Shown here piece after piece: positions 14,808 through 24,089 of a stretch of DNA of 64,000 nucleotides. Position numbers and translations under genes: made by a program. Each line of letters begins with the position of its first letter. The first letter of the stretch is position 1. Below the pieces are notes generated by a model that saw only the letters and a list, made by a program, of their open reading frames with translations, made no database searches and was not told the DNA's origin. Source of the DNA: Paracoccus kondratievae (GTDB lineage: Bacteria; Pseudomonadota; Alphaproteobacteria; Rhodobacterales; Rhodobacteraceae). Where the stretch lies: assembly GCF_009301415.1 (NCBI RefSeq), contig NZ_CP045074.1, positions 186,001 through 250,000 on the forward strand, in the 5' to 3' direction.

Positions 14808-16799
14808 ATGACCGAGCAAAAGCCTTCCCGTCACCTATTCCGCACCAGCCAGCTGGAGGAAGCCGACGGCCCCGGCCATAACCCCACCGCCAACCCGACC
14901 ATGGGCGAGATCATCGCAGCCCGCTTTTCGCGTCGCGGCTTTCTGCGTGGCTCGCTTGCCGCCACGGCCATTTCGGCGACCGTAAGCCCCCTGGCCCTGC
15001 TGGCCGCCGATGAGGCGCGCGCCGAAGGCACGGTCGAAGGCTCGGCCTTTGACTTCCCCGAGGTCGATGCCGGAGTCGATGCCAATCACCACGTTGCCCA
15101 GGGCTATGACGCCGATGTCCTGCTGCGCTGGGGCGACAAGGTTTTTGCCGATGCGCCCGAATTCGATCCCAAGAACCAGTCCGAGGCAGCGCAGGAACGC
15201 CAGTTCGGCTATAACAACGACTTCGTCGGCTTCATCCCGCTTGAGGGTGCCGATGACCGCGGCCTGTTGGTCGTCAACCACGAATACACCAATGAACATC
15301 TGATGTTCCCCGGTATCGTCACCCTCAAGGATGGCGAGATCTCGGTTGCCGATGCCACCGAGGATCGGGTGAATATCGAAATGGCAGCCCATGGCGGCAC
15401 CATTATCGAGATCCGCCGCGTGGACGGCAAATGGCAGCCGGTGCTGGAAGGCGCGCTGAACCGCCGCATCACCGCCAAGACTCCGATGCAGATCAGTGGC
15501 CCCGCCGCCGGCCATCCACGCCTGCAGACCGTTGCTGATCCGACCGGCACCAAGGTGCTTGGCACGATCAACAACTGTGCCGGCGGTGTCACGCCCTGGG
15601 GCACCTACATCATGGCCGAAGAGAACATCCACGGCTATTTCATGGGCGCCCTGCCCGAAGGTCACGCCGAGGCCCGCAACTATGAACGTATGGGCATCCC
15701 CGAGGAAAGCTATGCCTGGGGCAAGTTCCATGACCGTTTCGACATCTCGAAAGAACCAAACGAGCCCAACCGCTTTGGCTGGATCGTCGAAGTCGATGTG
15801 ATGGACCCGAATTCGGTGCCCAGGAAACGCACGGCGCTTGGCCGTTTCAAGCACGAGGGGGCGGAAAGCGCGCTGGCCCCTGATGGGCGCGTTGTCTTCT
15901 ATCTCGGCGATGATGAGCGATTCGACTATGTCTACAAGTTCGTGACCAGCGGCCGCTATAACCCCGATGACCGCGCCGCCAATATGGACCTGCTGGATGA
16001 GGGCACGCTGTATGTCGCCCGTTTCCACGAGGATGGCTCGCTTGAGTGGCTGCCTCTGACCCATGGCGAGGGGCCGTTGACCGCCGGGAACGGCTTTGAA
16101 AGCCAGGCCGATGTGCTGATCGAGACCCGCCGTGCCGCCGACCTGCTGGGCGCAACCCCGATGGACCGCCCCGAGGATATCCAGCCCAATCCCGAAACCG
16201 GTCGCGCCTATGTCATGCTGACCAACAACACCAAGCGCAAAGAGGTAAACGCCGCTAACCCCCGCGCCGAGAATGCCTTTGGCCATATCATCGAGATCAT
16301 CGAGGATGGCGGCGATCTGGCTGCGACCAAGGGTCGGTGGGAGATCGTGGTGAAATGCGGCGACCCTTCGATTGCCGAGGTCGGCGCCACCTTCTCGACC
16401 GCGACGACCGAAAACGGCTGGTTCGGCATGCCCGACAACTGCGCCGTCGATGCCGAGGGGCGGCTGTGGGTTTCCACCGATGGCAACTCGCCCTCGGACA
16501 CCGGGCGCACCGACGGTCTGTGGGCGGTGGATGTTGACGGACCGGCGCGCGGCACCTCGCGGCTGTTCTATCGCGTGCCCGTCGGGGCCGAGCTTTGCGG
16601 CCCCTGCCCGACGCCCGATCTGACGACCTTCTTTGTCGCGGTCCAGCACCCCGGCGACGGCGGCGAGGATTGGGAGGGTCACGGCCGCCCGTCCTATTAC
16701 GAGGACCTCTCGACCCGCTGGCCGGATTTCCGCGATGACATGCCGGTCCGCCCGGCAGTTGTCGCCATCAGCAAACAGGGCGGCGGCAAGATCGGCTGA
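14808..16799 (+). CDS. phoX: PhoX-family (DUF839) alkaline phosphatase, Tat-exported
   Basis: A 663-residue protein. After about 42 residues comes a Tat signal (Ser-Arg-Arg-Gly-Phe-Leu-Arg-Gly, then a hydrophobic stretch ending in Ala-Arg-Ala). The mature part carries PhoX/DUF839 blocks: Asn-Asn-Asp-Phe-Val-Gly-Phe near residue 138, Val-Asn-His-Glu-Tyr-Thr near 155, Asn-Asn-Cys-Ala-Gly-Gly-Val-Thr-Pro-Trp-Gly-Thr near 253-264, and Pro-Asp-Asn-Cys near 542. PhoX enzymes are calcium- and iron-dependent periplasmic phosphomonoesterases. The start is the ATG with AGGAG upstream; a frame beginning 10 codons earlier lacks one. The PHO-like repeat upstream supports phosphate regulation. Confidence 0.92.
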   Translation: MTEQKPSRHLFRTSQLEEADGPGHNPTANPTMGEIIAARFSRRGFLRGSLAATAISATVSPLALLAADEARAEGTVEGSAFDFPEVDAGVDANHHVAQGYDADVLLRWGDKVFADAPEFDPKNQSEAAQERQFGYNNDFVGFIPLEGADDRGLLVVNHEYTNEHLMFPGIVTLKDGEISVADATEDRVNIEMAAHGGTIIEIRRVDGKWQPVLEGALNRRITAKTPMQISGPAAGHPRLQTVADPTGTKVLGTINNCAGGVTPWGTYIMAEENIHGYFMGALPEGHAEARNYERMGIPEESYAWGKFHDRFDISKEPNEPNRFGWIVEVDVMDPNSVPRKRTALGRFKHEGAESALAPDGRVVFYLGDDERFDYVYKFVTSGRYNPDDRAANMDLLDEGTLYVARFHEDGSLEWLPLTHGEGPLTAGNGFESQADVLIETRRAADLLGATPMDRPEDIQPNPETGRAYVMLTNNTKRKEVNAANPRAENAFGHIIEIIEDGGDLAATKGRWEIVVKCGDPSIAEVGATFSTATTENGWFGMPDNCAVDAEGRLWVSTDGNSPSDTGRTDGLWAVDVDGPARGTSRLFYRVPVGAELCGPCPTPDLTTFFVAVQHPGDGGEDWEGHGRPSYYEDLSTRWPDFRDDMPVRPAVVAISKQGGGKIG

Positions 16800-16813
16800 C
16801 CGGCGCAACCAGG

Positions 16814-16837
16814 GGCGGCCGCTTTACGGCGGTCGCC
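16814..16837. terminator. Hairpin between convergent phoX and SRPBCC genes
   Basis: A 9-bp stem (GGCGGCCGC at 16814-16822 with GCGGTCGCC at 16829-16837, one G-T pair, 6-base loop) occupies the short gap between two converging genes. No strong T tract is present. Confidence 0.5.
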
Positions 16838-16847
16838 ATCCCGCCTG

Positions 16848-17291
16848 TTACTGGTTGATCTCTGGCTCGACCAGCCGCTTGAGCTTGTGCAGCGAATCCT
16901 GCCAGCCCAGATAACAGGCCTCGGCAGGGATCAGGTCGGGAACACCGTCTTGTTCCACATGCATCTCGGTCCCGACGGTGACCGGCGTCAGCACCACCGT
17001 TACCCGCATTTCCCCCGGCATGGCCGGGTCGTCGAAACCGTCAGTATAGACCAGTCTCTCGCCCGGAACGAGTTCAAGATAGGTGCCGCCAAAGGAATGG
17101 CTTTGACCGGTGGTAAAGTTGCGAAACGACATCCGGTGCCGCCCGCCGACCCGTGCATCCAGTTCATGCACGGTGCAAAGAAAACCATAGGGCGGCAGCC
17201 AGCTTGCGATGGCATCCGGCTCGGTAAAGGCGCGATAGATCTTGTCGGGGCTGGCCGCGATCACACGGTGCAGGCGGATGGTGCTGGGCAT
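16848..17291 (-). CDS. SRPBCC / AHSA1-family protein
   Basis: A 147-residue START-like (SRPBCC) domain protein. It begins with Arg-Val-Ile-Ala-Ala-Ser-Pro-Asp-Lys-Ile-Tyr-Arg-Ala-Phe-Thr, the typical first strand and helix of AHSA1 proteins, followed by Trp-Leu-Pro-Pro-Tyr-Gly-Phe. It ends with Gly-Trp-Gln-Asp-Ser-Leu-His-Lys-Leu, the long C-terminal helix. The fold binds hydrophobic ligands or partners; the function here is unknown. The start is the ATG with AAGGAAG 5 bases upstream; the open frame extends 105 codons further but overlaps the next gene. It lies 16 bases after the DJ-1 gene and is probably co-transcribed with it. Confidence 0.85.
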   Translation of the reverse strand: MPSTIRLHRVIAASPDKIYRAFTEPDAIASWLPPYGFLCTVHELDARVGGRHRMSFRNFTTGQSHSFGGTYLELVPGERLVYTDGFDDPAMPGEMRVTVVLTPVTVGTEMHVEQDGVPDLIPAEACYLGWQDSLHKLKRLVEPEINQ

Positions 17292-17307
17292 CGGTTCTTC
17301 CTTTCGT

Positions 17308-18462
17308 TTAACGGCTAAGCAGGTCACTGTCCCATCGGGGATATTCCAGCTGCATGGCGACAATGTCGGCGGTCGCTTTGTCATAACGCGCCAGAACCGC
17401 CTCCAGTGCCCGGTCAAGAGCTTGCAGGGGCGGTCCCTTTGGCAAGGTGATGCGGCTCTGTTGCGGCCAGTCAGGGGCGGCAAGATCGGGAATGACCCGG
17501 ATACCACCCCGGGTCGGCACCGGATCGGTGGTCTTTGCATAGCTTTGGACGCGCGACAGATATGTGCGCGACCAGATATCGGCGGCAAACGCCAAGGCCA
17601 GCTCATCCATACCCGGGGTCAGCCGCAGCCCAAGGCTTTCCCGCCGCCACAGGGACAGGCGGTTTTTCAGAACCGTTGTGGCAAAAGGCCGGGTCAGTTG
17701 AAACGCGCCGCTTGCATGGCGGGCATCCCACGGCAGCACACCAAGCTCGCGCGCTAAGGCATCGGCCCGCCCGGAACCGGCAATCGCCTGCACCATGGCC
17801 AGCGCCGTCGGCACCGAGGCAGTAATTCCGGTCGTCGTCACCACGCCCCGATCAGCAACCATCCTGCGATCCGGCACATATTGAATGGTCGGGCTGCGCG
17901 ACAACAGCGTGTCCAGATAATACCAATGCGTAGTGGCCCTTCGACCATTCAGCAGACCCGCCGCCGCAACCACCTTGGCCCCCGCACAGACGCCGATGAT
18001 TGTCGCCCCCTTTCTGGCCTGTTGGCGCAGCCAGTCCAGAATTGCGGGGTCGTCATCAACACGCATGGCAGGGACGATCACATAATCCGCACCGCCAGGA
18101 TATGCGGCGTCAAACCCGGCAAAGGTCGCGTCCGGTTGAACCCGCAACGCCGGATATAGCTGTACCGGACCGGGGGCGGCGGCAAGTAGGCGAACCTCAG
18201 CCACATCGGCGCGGCGCAGGATGCTTGCAGGCAGCAGGTAATCGGTAGTCTCGGTCCCTGCATTCAGCCCCGGTACGGCGATGACGGGCCGGGCGCGACG
18301 GGGCTCTAGCGTCGTCAGCAGCGCGTCGACCTCGGCCTGTGGCACCGGGGTGGCGGTCAGCGCGGATGGGGTGCCGGGCAGTCTGGCCATCCAGACACCA
18401 AACCCCGCCAGCGCCAGAAGCGCGAGCGCAATCACGGCGTAAAGCATGCGGGCTCTGGTCAT
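17308..18462 (-). CDS. Membrane-anchored DJ-1/PfpI-family protein
   Basis: A 384-residue protein with one N-terminal membrane helix (about residues 7-27). A DJ-1/PfpI (class I glutamine amidotransferase-like) domain follows at about 55-235. The nucleophile elbow reads Ile-Ile-Gly-Val-Cys-Ala-Gly-Ala, with the expected Cys. The C-terminal ~140 residues are not part of the DJ-1 fold and match nothing I recognise. Unlike the related AraC-type fusions, I see no helix-turn-helix. The ATG has GGAGG 7 bases upstream. It may act on a periplasmic substrate, which is inference from the anchor. Confidence 0.82.
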   Translation of the reverse strand: MTRARMLYAVIALALLALAGFGVWMARLPGTPSALTATPVPQAEVDALLTTLEPRRARPVIAVPGLNAGTETTDYLLPASILRRADVAEVRLLAAAPGPVQLYPALRVQPDATFAGFDAAYPGGADYVIVPAMRVDDDPAILDWLRQQARKGATIIGVCAGAKVVAAAGLLNGRRATTHWYYLDTLLSRSPTIQYVPDRRMVADRGVVTTTGITASVPTALAMVQAIAGSGRADALARELGVLPWDARHASGAFQLTRPFATTVLKNRLSLWRRESLGLRLTPGMDELALAFAADIWSRTYLSRVQSYAKTTDPVPTRGGIRVIPDLAAPDWPQQSRITLPKGPPLQALDRALEAVLARYDKATADIVAMQLEYPRWDSDLLSR

Positions 18463-18540
18463 GGCGGGTCCTCCCTCCGCCCTGGGGACGCCTTTGATCC
18501 AGCCTAGCAGGCCGGGCGCATGGGACAAACAGGATCTGGG

Positions 18541-19578
18541 TCAGGGCAGCGCCGGCCCGCCGTTCTGGGGCAGCGGGGCCATCTGCCTTTCAACGCGTAC
18601 CGACTGGACATGGCGCAGCTTTTCGGGCTCTTCGCCCTCGATGCGGCGCAAAAGGAAACCTGCCATCAGATAGCCTGTCTCGACCAGATCTTCGTAAAAG
18701 CTGCTGATTCGCGGGCGGATCATGTCAAAAACGCCCGAAGTCTGTTTCACCGCCAGATGCACATCCTGCCCCGGCCGCAGCCCCGCATCATGGATCGCGG
18801 CCATGGCGGCAAGACCCGAAATCTCGCCCGGCAGGACCAGCCCATCCGGCGGATCAGGGCCGCGCAGGATCTTGCCGATCACCGCCGCAAAGGCCCCGCC
18901 CTCGGTATCCAGCGTGACCCCCGGCAGCACCCGCCCCGCCGTGCCAGTCGCCACCCGAAACCCTTCGAGCAGATGGCCGCCAAAGGTAAAGCGCGGATCA
19001 GGCAACAAGATTGCGGGACGCCGCGCCCCTGCCTCAAGAAGCGACAGCGCCGCGCAGCGGGCGAATTCGTGATTGTCGAAATCGACAAAGGGATGGACAA
19101 AGGGCAGCTCGGTCCGGCCATGGCTGACAAAGGGAAAGCGGATCTCGGTCAGATAGCGCACCCGGATGTCCTGCGGCTCGGTACGCGAAAAAATCACCCC
19201 GTCGGCAAGACGGTTGCGCACGATCTTGCGAATCAGCCCGTCGCGCTGGCCCTCGAAATCGGGCAGCACCAACAGGTGATACGAGGTACCGTGCAGCGCG
19301 CGGGTGATGCCCCGGATGATCGAGGTGCTGAAACCCAGAACCTCATCATGCGGGTTCAGGACCAGAATGATCGTGCCCGTCCGCCCGGTGCGCAGGCTGC
19401 GCGCGGCCCGGTCGGGCGTATAGCCCAGCTGCTCGGCCGTGGCCCGCACCTTTTCCCGTGTTTCGCGCGCGATCAGGGGATCGTCTGACAGGGCGCGCGA
19501 TACCGTTCCCAGCGACACGCCCAGATGGCTGGCGATGGTGCGCAGGGTCGGTCTGGGCCGCACGTCCTTTCCCGTCAT
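18541..19578 (-). CDS. LacI-family transcriptional regulator of the adjacent sugar operon
   Basis: A 345-residue LacI/GalR regulator. The N-terminal helix-turn-helix reads Thr-Leu-Arg-Thr-Ile-Ala-Ser-His-Leu-Gly-Val-Ser-Leu-Gly-Thr-Val-Ser-Arg-Ala-Leu, followed by the hinge helix and a periplasmic-binding-protein-like sensor domain. The ATG at 19578 has a perfect AGGAGG 6 bases upstream; the frame runs 49 codons further without signal. It is divergent from the sugar ABC operon, and an AACGTT-centred site lies in the shared region. It probably represses that operon until its sugar is present. Confidence 0.92.
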   Translation of the reverse strand: MTGKDVRPRPTLRTIASHLGVSLGTVSRALSDDPLIARETREKVRATAEQLGYTPDRAARSLRTGRTGTIILVLNPHDEVLGFSTSIIRGITRALHGTSYHLLVLPDFEGQRDGLIRKIVRNRLADGVIFSRTEPQDIRVRYLTEIRFPFVSHGRTELPFVHPFVDFDNHEFARCAALSLLEAGARRPAILLPDPRFTFGGHLLEGFRVATGTAGRVLPGVTLDTEGGAFAAVIGKILRGPDPPDGLVLPGEISGLAAMAAIHDAGLRPGQDVHLAVKQTSGVFDMIRPRISSFYEDLVETGYLMAGFLLRRIEGEEPEKLRHVQSVRVERQMAPLPQNGGPALP

Positions 19579-19714
19579 TGTGTTCCTCCTTGCCCGGGCG
19601 GGCGTCCTCCATCTGCGCCCTTTACCCCTTGCCTGCAATGCCGCATCCGCCCTCTGGCGCGACAGAGGGTCATGATAGCAGGGCTTTGCCGATGCCGTCA
19701 CGCATGAGGAGTGC

Positions 19715-19743
19715 TTGACTCGCAATAATTTAAAACGTTAAAA
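19715..19743 (+). promoter_or_regulatory. Promoter and LacI-type half-palindrome for the sugar ABC operon
   Basis: TTGACT at 19715-19720 can serve as -35, with TAAAAA at 19739-19744 as a weak -10 after 18 bases. Between them is AAAACGTT, a CG-centred core of the kind bound by LacI-family proteins, with AT-rich imperfect arms. It lies between the divergent regulator and binding-protein genes. Confidence 0.45.
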
Positions 19744-19779
19744 ATTTTGCACCGGAACTTCCGGTCAAGGGAGGTAATC

Positions 19780-21033
19780 ATGCTCAAGCAAATGCTTCGG
19801 GGCGTCGCCCCGATCGCGGTCATGGCGGGCCTGGCCACGCCGGTCATGGCTGAGGATGTCGAGGTTTTGCACTGGTGGACTGCGGGTGGTGAGGCTGCGG
19901 CGCTGAACGTGCTCAAGGAAGATCTGGCTGCCAAGGGCATTGGGTGGGTGGATATGCCTGTTGCGGGCGGCGGGGGCGAGGCCGCGATGACCGCGCTGCG
20001 CGCCCGTGTAACCGCCGGTGATCCGCCGACCGCGGTGCAGATGCTGGGCTTTGACATTCAGGACTGGGCGGCCGAGGGCGCGCTTGGCAACCTCGACGAA
20101 GTTGCTGCCGCCGAAGGCTGGGACAAAGTGATCCCCGAGGCGCTGCAGCGTTTCTCGAAATACGACGGCCACTGGATTGCCGCCCCGGTGAACGTGCATT
20201 CGACGAACTGGGTCTGGATCAGCAAACCCGCGCTGGAGGCGACCGGCCTGGGCGAGCCGACCTCGTGGGATGAACTGGTCGCCGTTCTGGACAAGATGAA
20301 GGAAAACGGGATCACCCCCGTCGCGCATGGCGGTCAGCCCTGGCAGGATGCCACTATCTTTGATGCGCTGCTGCTGGCCGAAGGACCCGAGTTCTACAAG
20401 GCGGCCTTTGTCGATCTGGACCCCGAGGCGCTTGGCGGCGCCAAAATGGCGTCGGCCTTTGACCGGCTGATCAAGCTGCGCGGCTATATGGACGACAACT
20501 TTTCGGGCCGCGACTGGAACCTGGCCTCTGCCATGGTCATCAACGGCGAGGCCGGGATGCAATTCATGGGCGACTGGGCCAAGGGGGAATTTCTGAAAGC
20601 CGGCAAGGTGCCGGGCACCGATTTCGTCTGCATCCGCTTCCCCGGTACACAGGGCTCGGTCACCTTCAATTCGGACCAGTTCGCCATGTTCAACGTCAAG
20701 AGCGAGGGCGAGCTTGAGGCGCAAAAGGCCATGGCTTCGGCCATAGAAAGCCCTGCATTCCAGGCGGCTTTCAACACCGTCAAGGGCTCGGTCCCTGCCC
20801 GTACCGACGTGCCTGACACCGATTTCGACGATTGCGGCAAAAAGGGCATGAAGGATCTGGCCGAAGCCAGCGCGAATGGCACGCTGTTTGGCTCGATGGC
20901 GCATGGCCATGGCGCGCCGACCGCGGTGAAAAACGCCACCTATGACGTCATCACCGCCGCGCTGAACGGCGAATATGCCGATGGCGCAACCGCTGCAAAG
21001 GCTTTGGCCGACGCGGTGGCCGCTGCCCAGTAA
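19780..21033 (+). CDS. Sugar ABC transporter substrate-binding protein (family 1)
   Basis: A 417-residue extracellular solute-binding protein with a Sec signal peptide (about residues 1-23, ending in Val-Met-Ala). The start of the mature chain, [13 protein letters not shown], is typical of the glucose/mannose-type binding proteins of proteobacterial GtsA-like systems. The start is the ATG after GGGAGG at 19769-19774. It is the first gene of an operon with two permeases, an ATPase and an AGE-family enzyme. Glucose or mannose is the likely ligand by family and context, not proven. Confidence 0.92.
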   Translation: MLKQMLRGVAPIAVMAGLATPVMAEDVEVLHWWTAGGEAAALNVLKEDLAAKGIGWVDMPVAGGGGEAAMTALRARVTAGDPPTAVQMLGFDIQDWAAEGALGNLDEVAAAEGWDKVIPEALQRFSKYDGHWIAAPVNVHSTNWVWISKPALEATGLGEPTSWDELVAVLDKMKENGITPVAHGGQPWQDATIFDALLLAEGPEFYKAAFVDLDPEALGGAKMASAFDRLIKLRGYMDDNFSGRDWNLASAMVINGEAGMQFMGDWAKGEFLKAGKVPGTDFVCIRFPGTQGSVTFNSDQFAMFNVKSEGELEAQKAMASAIESPAFQAAFNTVKGSVPARTDVPDTDFDDCGKKGMKDLAEASANGTLFGSMAHGHGAPTAVKNATYDVITAALNGEYADGATAAKALADAVAAAQ

Positions 21034-21048
21034 ACACCATCCATGGAC

Positions 21049-21070
21049 GGAAGGCGGTGCGCCGCCTTCC
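21049..21070 (+). terminator. Intercistronic hairpin after the sugar-binding-protein gene
   Basis: A perfect 9-bp stem (GGAAGGCGG / CCGCCTTCC) with a 4-base loop lies 16 bases after the binding-protein stop and 80 bases before the permease. With no T run it is more likely an mRNA stabiliser or attenuator that keeps binding protein above permease level. Confidence 0.6.
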
Positions 21071-21150
21071 CTTCGCGCGCCCGGTTCAAGGCGCATTCCA
21101 ACACCGACAGGAACACGACCGCGCCAGCCAAGCGCGGCAGGAGGAATGGC

Positions 21151-22044
21151 ATGTCTCCGCCGACTTCTGCGGATTTCCGCACCCGCTTGCAGGACTGGCT
21201 GCCCCGGCTGGTGCTGGCCCCGTCCTTTGCCACGACCCTGATCTTTGTTTACGGGTTTATCCTTTTCACGGTGCTGCTGTCGTTTACCGGGTCAAAGATG
21301 CTGCCGAACTGGTCCTTTATCGGGCTGGATAACTATGTCCGGCTGTTCAAGCTTCAGCACTGGCATATCGCGCTGAAAAACATCGCCGTTTTTGCATCGC
21401 TTTACATCGTGATCTGCACGGCGATCGGCCTCGCTCTGGCGATCTTTCTGGATCAGAAGATCCGGGGCGAGGGGATGTTGCGCCCGATCTATCTTTATCC
21501 GATGGCGCTGTCTTTCATCGTCACCGGGACGGCCTGGAAATGGTTCCTCGACCCCGGGATCGGGCTTGAACATGTCATGCACCTGTGGGGCTGGGAAAGC
21601 TTCAGCTTTGGCTGGATCAAGAACAGCAACATGGCGATCTATTGCATCGTCATTGCGGCGGTCTGGCAGACCTCGGGCTTTGTCATGGCGATGTTTCTGG
21701 CCGGGCTGCGCGGGATCGACAATGAGATCCTGAAGGCCGCCCAGATCGACGGCGCCTCGAACTGGCAGCTTTACCGGCGCATCGTCATTCCGCTTTTGCG
21801 GCCCGCATTCCTGTCGGCCTTCGTGATCCTCAGCCACCTTGCGATCAAAAGCTACGACCTTGTCGTGGCACTGACGGGCGGAGGTCCCGGCCGTGCGACC
21901 GAGATGCCGGCGACATTCATGTACTCCTATACCTTCACCCGCAACCAGATGGGTGTGGGCGCAGCCTCGGCGGTGATCATGCTGATGACCATCGCAGCGA
22001 TCATGGTGCCCTATCTTTATGCCGAACTAAGGGAGAAACGCTGA
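21151..22044 (+). CDS. Sugar ABC transporter permease 1 (MalF-like)
   Basis: A 297-residue inner-membrane protein with six predicted helices. The EAA loop that contacts the ATPase reads Glu-Ile-Leu-Lys-Ala-Ala-Gln-Ile-Asp-Gly-Ala-Ser near residue 195. The start is the ATG after AGGAGG at 21139-21144; the longer frame starting at 21043 would run through the hairpin and is rejected. It overlaps the next permease by 1 base. Confidence 0.92.
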   Translation: MSPPTSADFRTRLQDWLPRLVLAPSFATTLIFVYGFILFTVLLSFTGSKMLPNWSFIGLDNYVRLFKLQHWHIALKNIAVFASLYIVICTAIGLALAIFLDQKIRGEGMLRPIYLYPMALSFIVTGTAWKWFLDPGIGLEHVMHLWGWESFSFGWIKNSNMAIYCIVIAAVWQTSGFVMAMFLAGLRGIDNEILKAAQIDGASNWQLYRRIVIPLLRPAFLSAFVILSHLAIKSYDLVVALTGGGPGRATEMPATFMYSYTFTRNQMGVGAASAVIMLMTIAAIMVPYLYAELREKR

Positions 22045-22922
22045 TGTCCGCGATCCGCCACGAGACTGCCGTCTCGACCGGCCGCACGGCACGGGTGTTT
22101 CTGTATCTGGTGCTGGTGCTTTTTGCGCTGTTCTACCTGCTGCCGCTTTACGTCATGGGCGTCAACTCGGTCAAACCCCTGCCCGAGATCACCGGCGGGA
22201 ACATGATGGCCCTGCCCAGGGCCTGGACGCTTGAGCCATGGCGCGCGGCCTGGTCCAGCGCCCAGATCGGGGTGCAGCCGACCGGCCTTAAGCCCTATTT
22301 TCTGAACTCGATCCTGATGGTGGTGCCTGCCGTGGCCATCTCGACCATCGTCGGGGCGCTGAACGGCTATATTCTGACCAAATGGCGCTTTCGCGGTGCG
22401 GACTGGGTCTTTGGGCTGATGCTGTTTTCCTGCTTTATCCCGTTCCAGATCGTGCTGATCCCGATGGCGCTGATCCTTGGCAAGCTGGGACTTGCAGGCA
22501 GCATCCCGGGGCTTGTCCTTGTCCATGTGGTCTACGGCATCGGCTTTACCACGCTGTATTTCCGTAACTATTACGCCGCCTTCCCGACCGAGCTTGTGCG
22601 CGCGGCGATGATCGACGGGGCAGGGTTTTTCCGCATCTTCTGGCGTATCCTACTGCCCGTTTCCGGCCCGATCGCGGTGGTTTCGGTGATCTGGCAATTC
22701 ACCAATATCTGGAACGACTTTCTGTTCGGCGCCTCATTCGGGGGCACCTCGCAGCCGATGACAGTGGCGCTCAACAACCTCGTGCAATCCTCGACCGGGG
22801 TTAAGGAATACAACGTCCATTTCGCCGCCGCGATCCTCGCGGCCCTGCCGACGCTGGCCGTCTATGTAGTGGCGGGGCGCTATTTCGTGCGTGGCCTGAT
22901 GGCCGGTTCAGTCAAGGGATAA
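22044..22922 (+). CDS. Sugar ABC transporter permease 2 (MalG-like)
   Basis: A 292-residue inner-membrane protein with six helices and the EAA motif Glu-Leu-Val-Arg-Ala-Ala-Met-Ile-Asp-Gly-Ala-Gly near residue 187. Its ATG overlaps the stop of permease 1 (TGATG), giving coupled translation. It forms the heterodimeric channel with permease 1. Confidence 0.93.
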   Translation: MSAIRHETAVSTGRTARVFLYLVLVLFALFYLLPLYVMGVNSVKPLPEITGGNMMALPRAWTLEPWRAAWSSAQIGVQPTGLKPYFLNSILMVVPAVAISTIVGALNGYILTKWRFRGADWVFGLMLFSCFIPFQIVLIPMALILGKLGLAGSIPGLVLVHVVYGIGFTTLYFRNYYAAFPTELVRAAMIDGAGFFRIFWRILLPVSGPIAVVSVIWQFTNIWNDFLFGASFGGTSQPMTVALNNLVQSSTGVKEYNVHFAAAILAALPTLAVYVVAGRYFVRGLMAGSVKG

Positions 22923-22927
22923 GAGCC

Positions 22928-24040
22928 ATGGGCTTTCTGGAAATCCGCAATACCACCAAATCCTATGGCCCGGTCGAAATCCTGCACGATATCGACATCA
23001 GCGTCGAAGAGGGCGAATTCCTCGTGCTGGTCGGCCCCTCGGGCTGCGGCAAATCCACGCTGCTGAACATGATCGCCGGGCTTGAGGACATCACCTCAGG
23101 CGAAATCAGCATCAAGGGCCGGGTGATGAACGGCGTTCACCCGTCGAAACGCAACATCGCCATGGTGTTCCAAAGCTATGCGCTTTACCCCAACATGACG
23201 GTTGGCCAGAACATCACCTTCGGTCTTGAAATGCACGGCACCCCCAGGGCCGAGCGGGAAAAGGCGCTGGCCGAGGTCGCCAGGCTTTTGCAGATCGACC
23301 ACCTGCTTGACCGCAAGCCGGGCCAGCTTTCGGGCGGCCAGCGTCAGCGCGTCGCCATGGGCCGGGCGCTGGTGCGCGACCCCGATGTGTTCCTGTTCGA
23401 CGAGCCTTTGTCGAACCTGGACGCCAAGCTGCGCGTCGACATGCGCACCGAGATCAAGAAGCTGCACCAGAAGCTGAAGACGACCATCGTCTATGTGACC
23501 CATGACCAGATCGAGGCGATGACGCTCTCGACCCGGATTGCGGTGATGTATCAGGGTTATGTCCAGCAGCTCGGCACGCCGAAAGAGATCTATGACACGC
23601 CCGCCAATGTCTTTGTGGCGACCTTCATGGGGTCTCCGGCGATGAATATCATCCCGGCGCATGTGGTGATGCGTGAAGGCGTTCCCCATGCGAAAATCAC
23701 CGACGCCGATGGCAATGAGGTTCTTTTGCGCTTCAGCCAGCCGAACCTTGCTGAATGGGACGGTCGCGAGATCCTGCTGGGCATCCGCCCCGAGGCGATG
23801 ACCGATCCCGAAGGCGCCGACCGGCAGTCCGCGAACATCCAGACCCTGACCAACCGCGTCAGCGTGACCGAGCCGGCGGGTTCGGACACATTTGTCACCA
23901 TGGTCCTGGGCGGCAAAGAGGTCGTCGCACGGATGCGCGCCGATGCGCTGGTCCGACCGGGACAACGCTTCGACTTCGCCGCCAACATGGAAAAAGCCAT
24001 CGCCTTCGACCCAAAAACAGAAAAACGGATCGCGCCGTAA
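22928..24040 (+). CDS. Sugar ABC transporter ATPase (UgpC/MsmK type)
   Basis: A 370-residue ATP-binding protein of the carbohydrate-uptake CUT1 family. Visible motifs are Walker A (Gly-Pro-Ser-Gly-Cys-Gly-Lys-Ser-Thr, about residues 38-46), the Q-loop (Met-Val-Phe-Gln-Ser-Tyr-Ala-Leu-Tyr-Pro), the signature Leu-Ser-Gly-Gly-Gln-Arg-Gln-Arg, Walker B with Leu-Phe-Asp-Glu-Pro-Leu-Ser-Asn-Leu-Asp, and the switch His. A C-terminal TOBE/OB region of about 130 residues follows. It is the fourth gene of the operon and energises the two permeases. Confidence 0.94.
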   Translation: MGFLEIRNTTKSYGPVEILHDIDISVEEGEFLVLVGPSGCGKSTLLNMIAGLEDITSGEISIKGRVMNGVHPSKRNIAMVFQSYALYPNMTVGQNITFGLEMHGTPRAEREKALAEVARLLQIDHLLDRKPGQLSGGQRQRVAMGRALVRDPDVFLFDEPLSNLDAKLRVDMRTEIKKLHQKLKTTIVYVTHDQIEAMTLSTRIAVMYQGYVQQLGTPKEIYDTPANVFVATFMGSPAMNIIPAHVVMREGVPHAKITDADGNEVLLRFSQPNLAEWDGREILLGIRPEAMTDPEGADRQSANIQTLTNRVSVTEPAGSDTFVTMVLGGKEVVARMRADALVRPGQRFDFAANMEKAIAFDPKTEKRIAP

Positions 24041-24089
24041 CGGACGCTGCCTCATTCCCGAATGCCCCACAGAGATGACAAGGACCGAC

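Noticed and set aside
14835-16808. 657-codon open frame on the strand opposite phoX
   Set aside because: It is the antisense shadow of a GC-rich gene; its composition is His/Gly/Asp-rich with no family motif, while the phoX frame has Tat signal and all family blocks.
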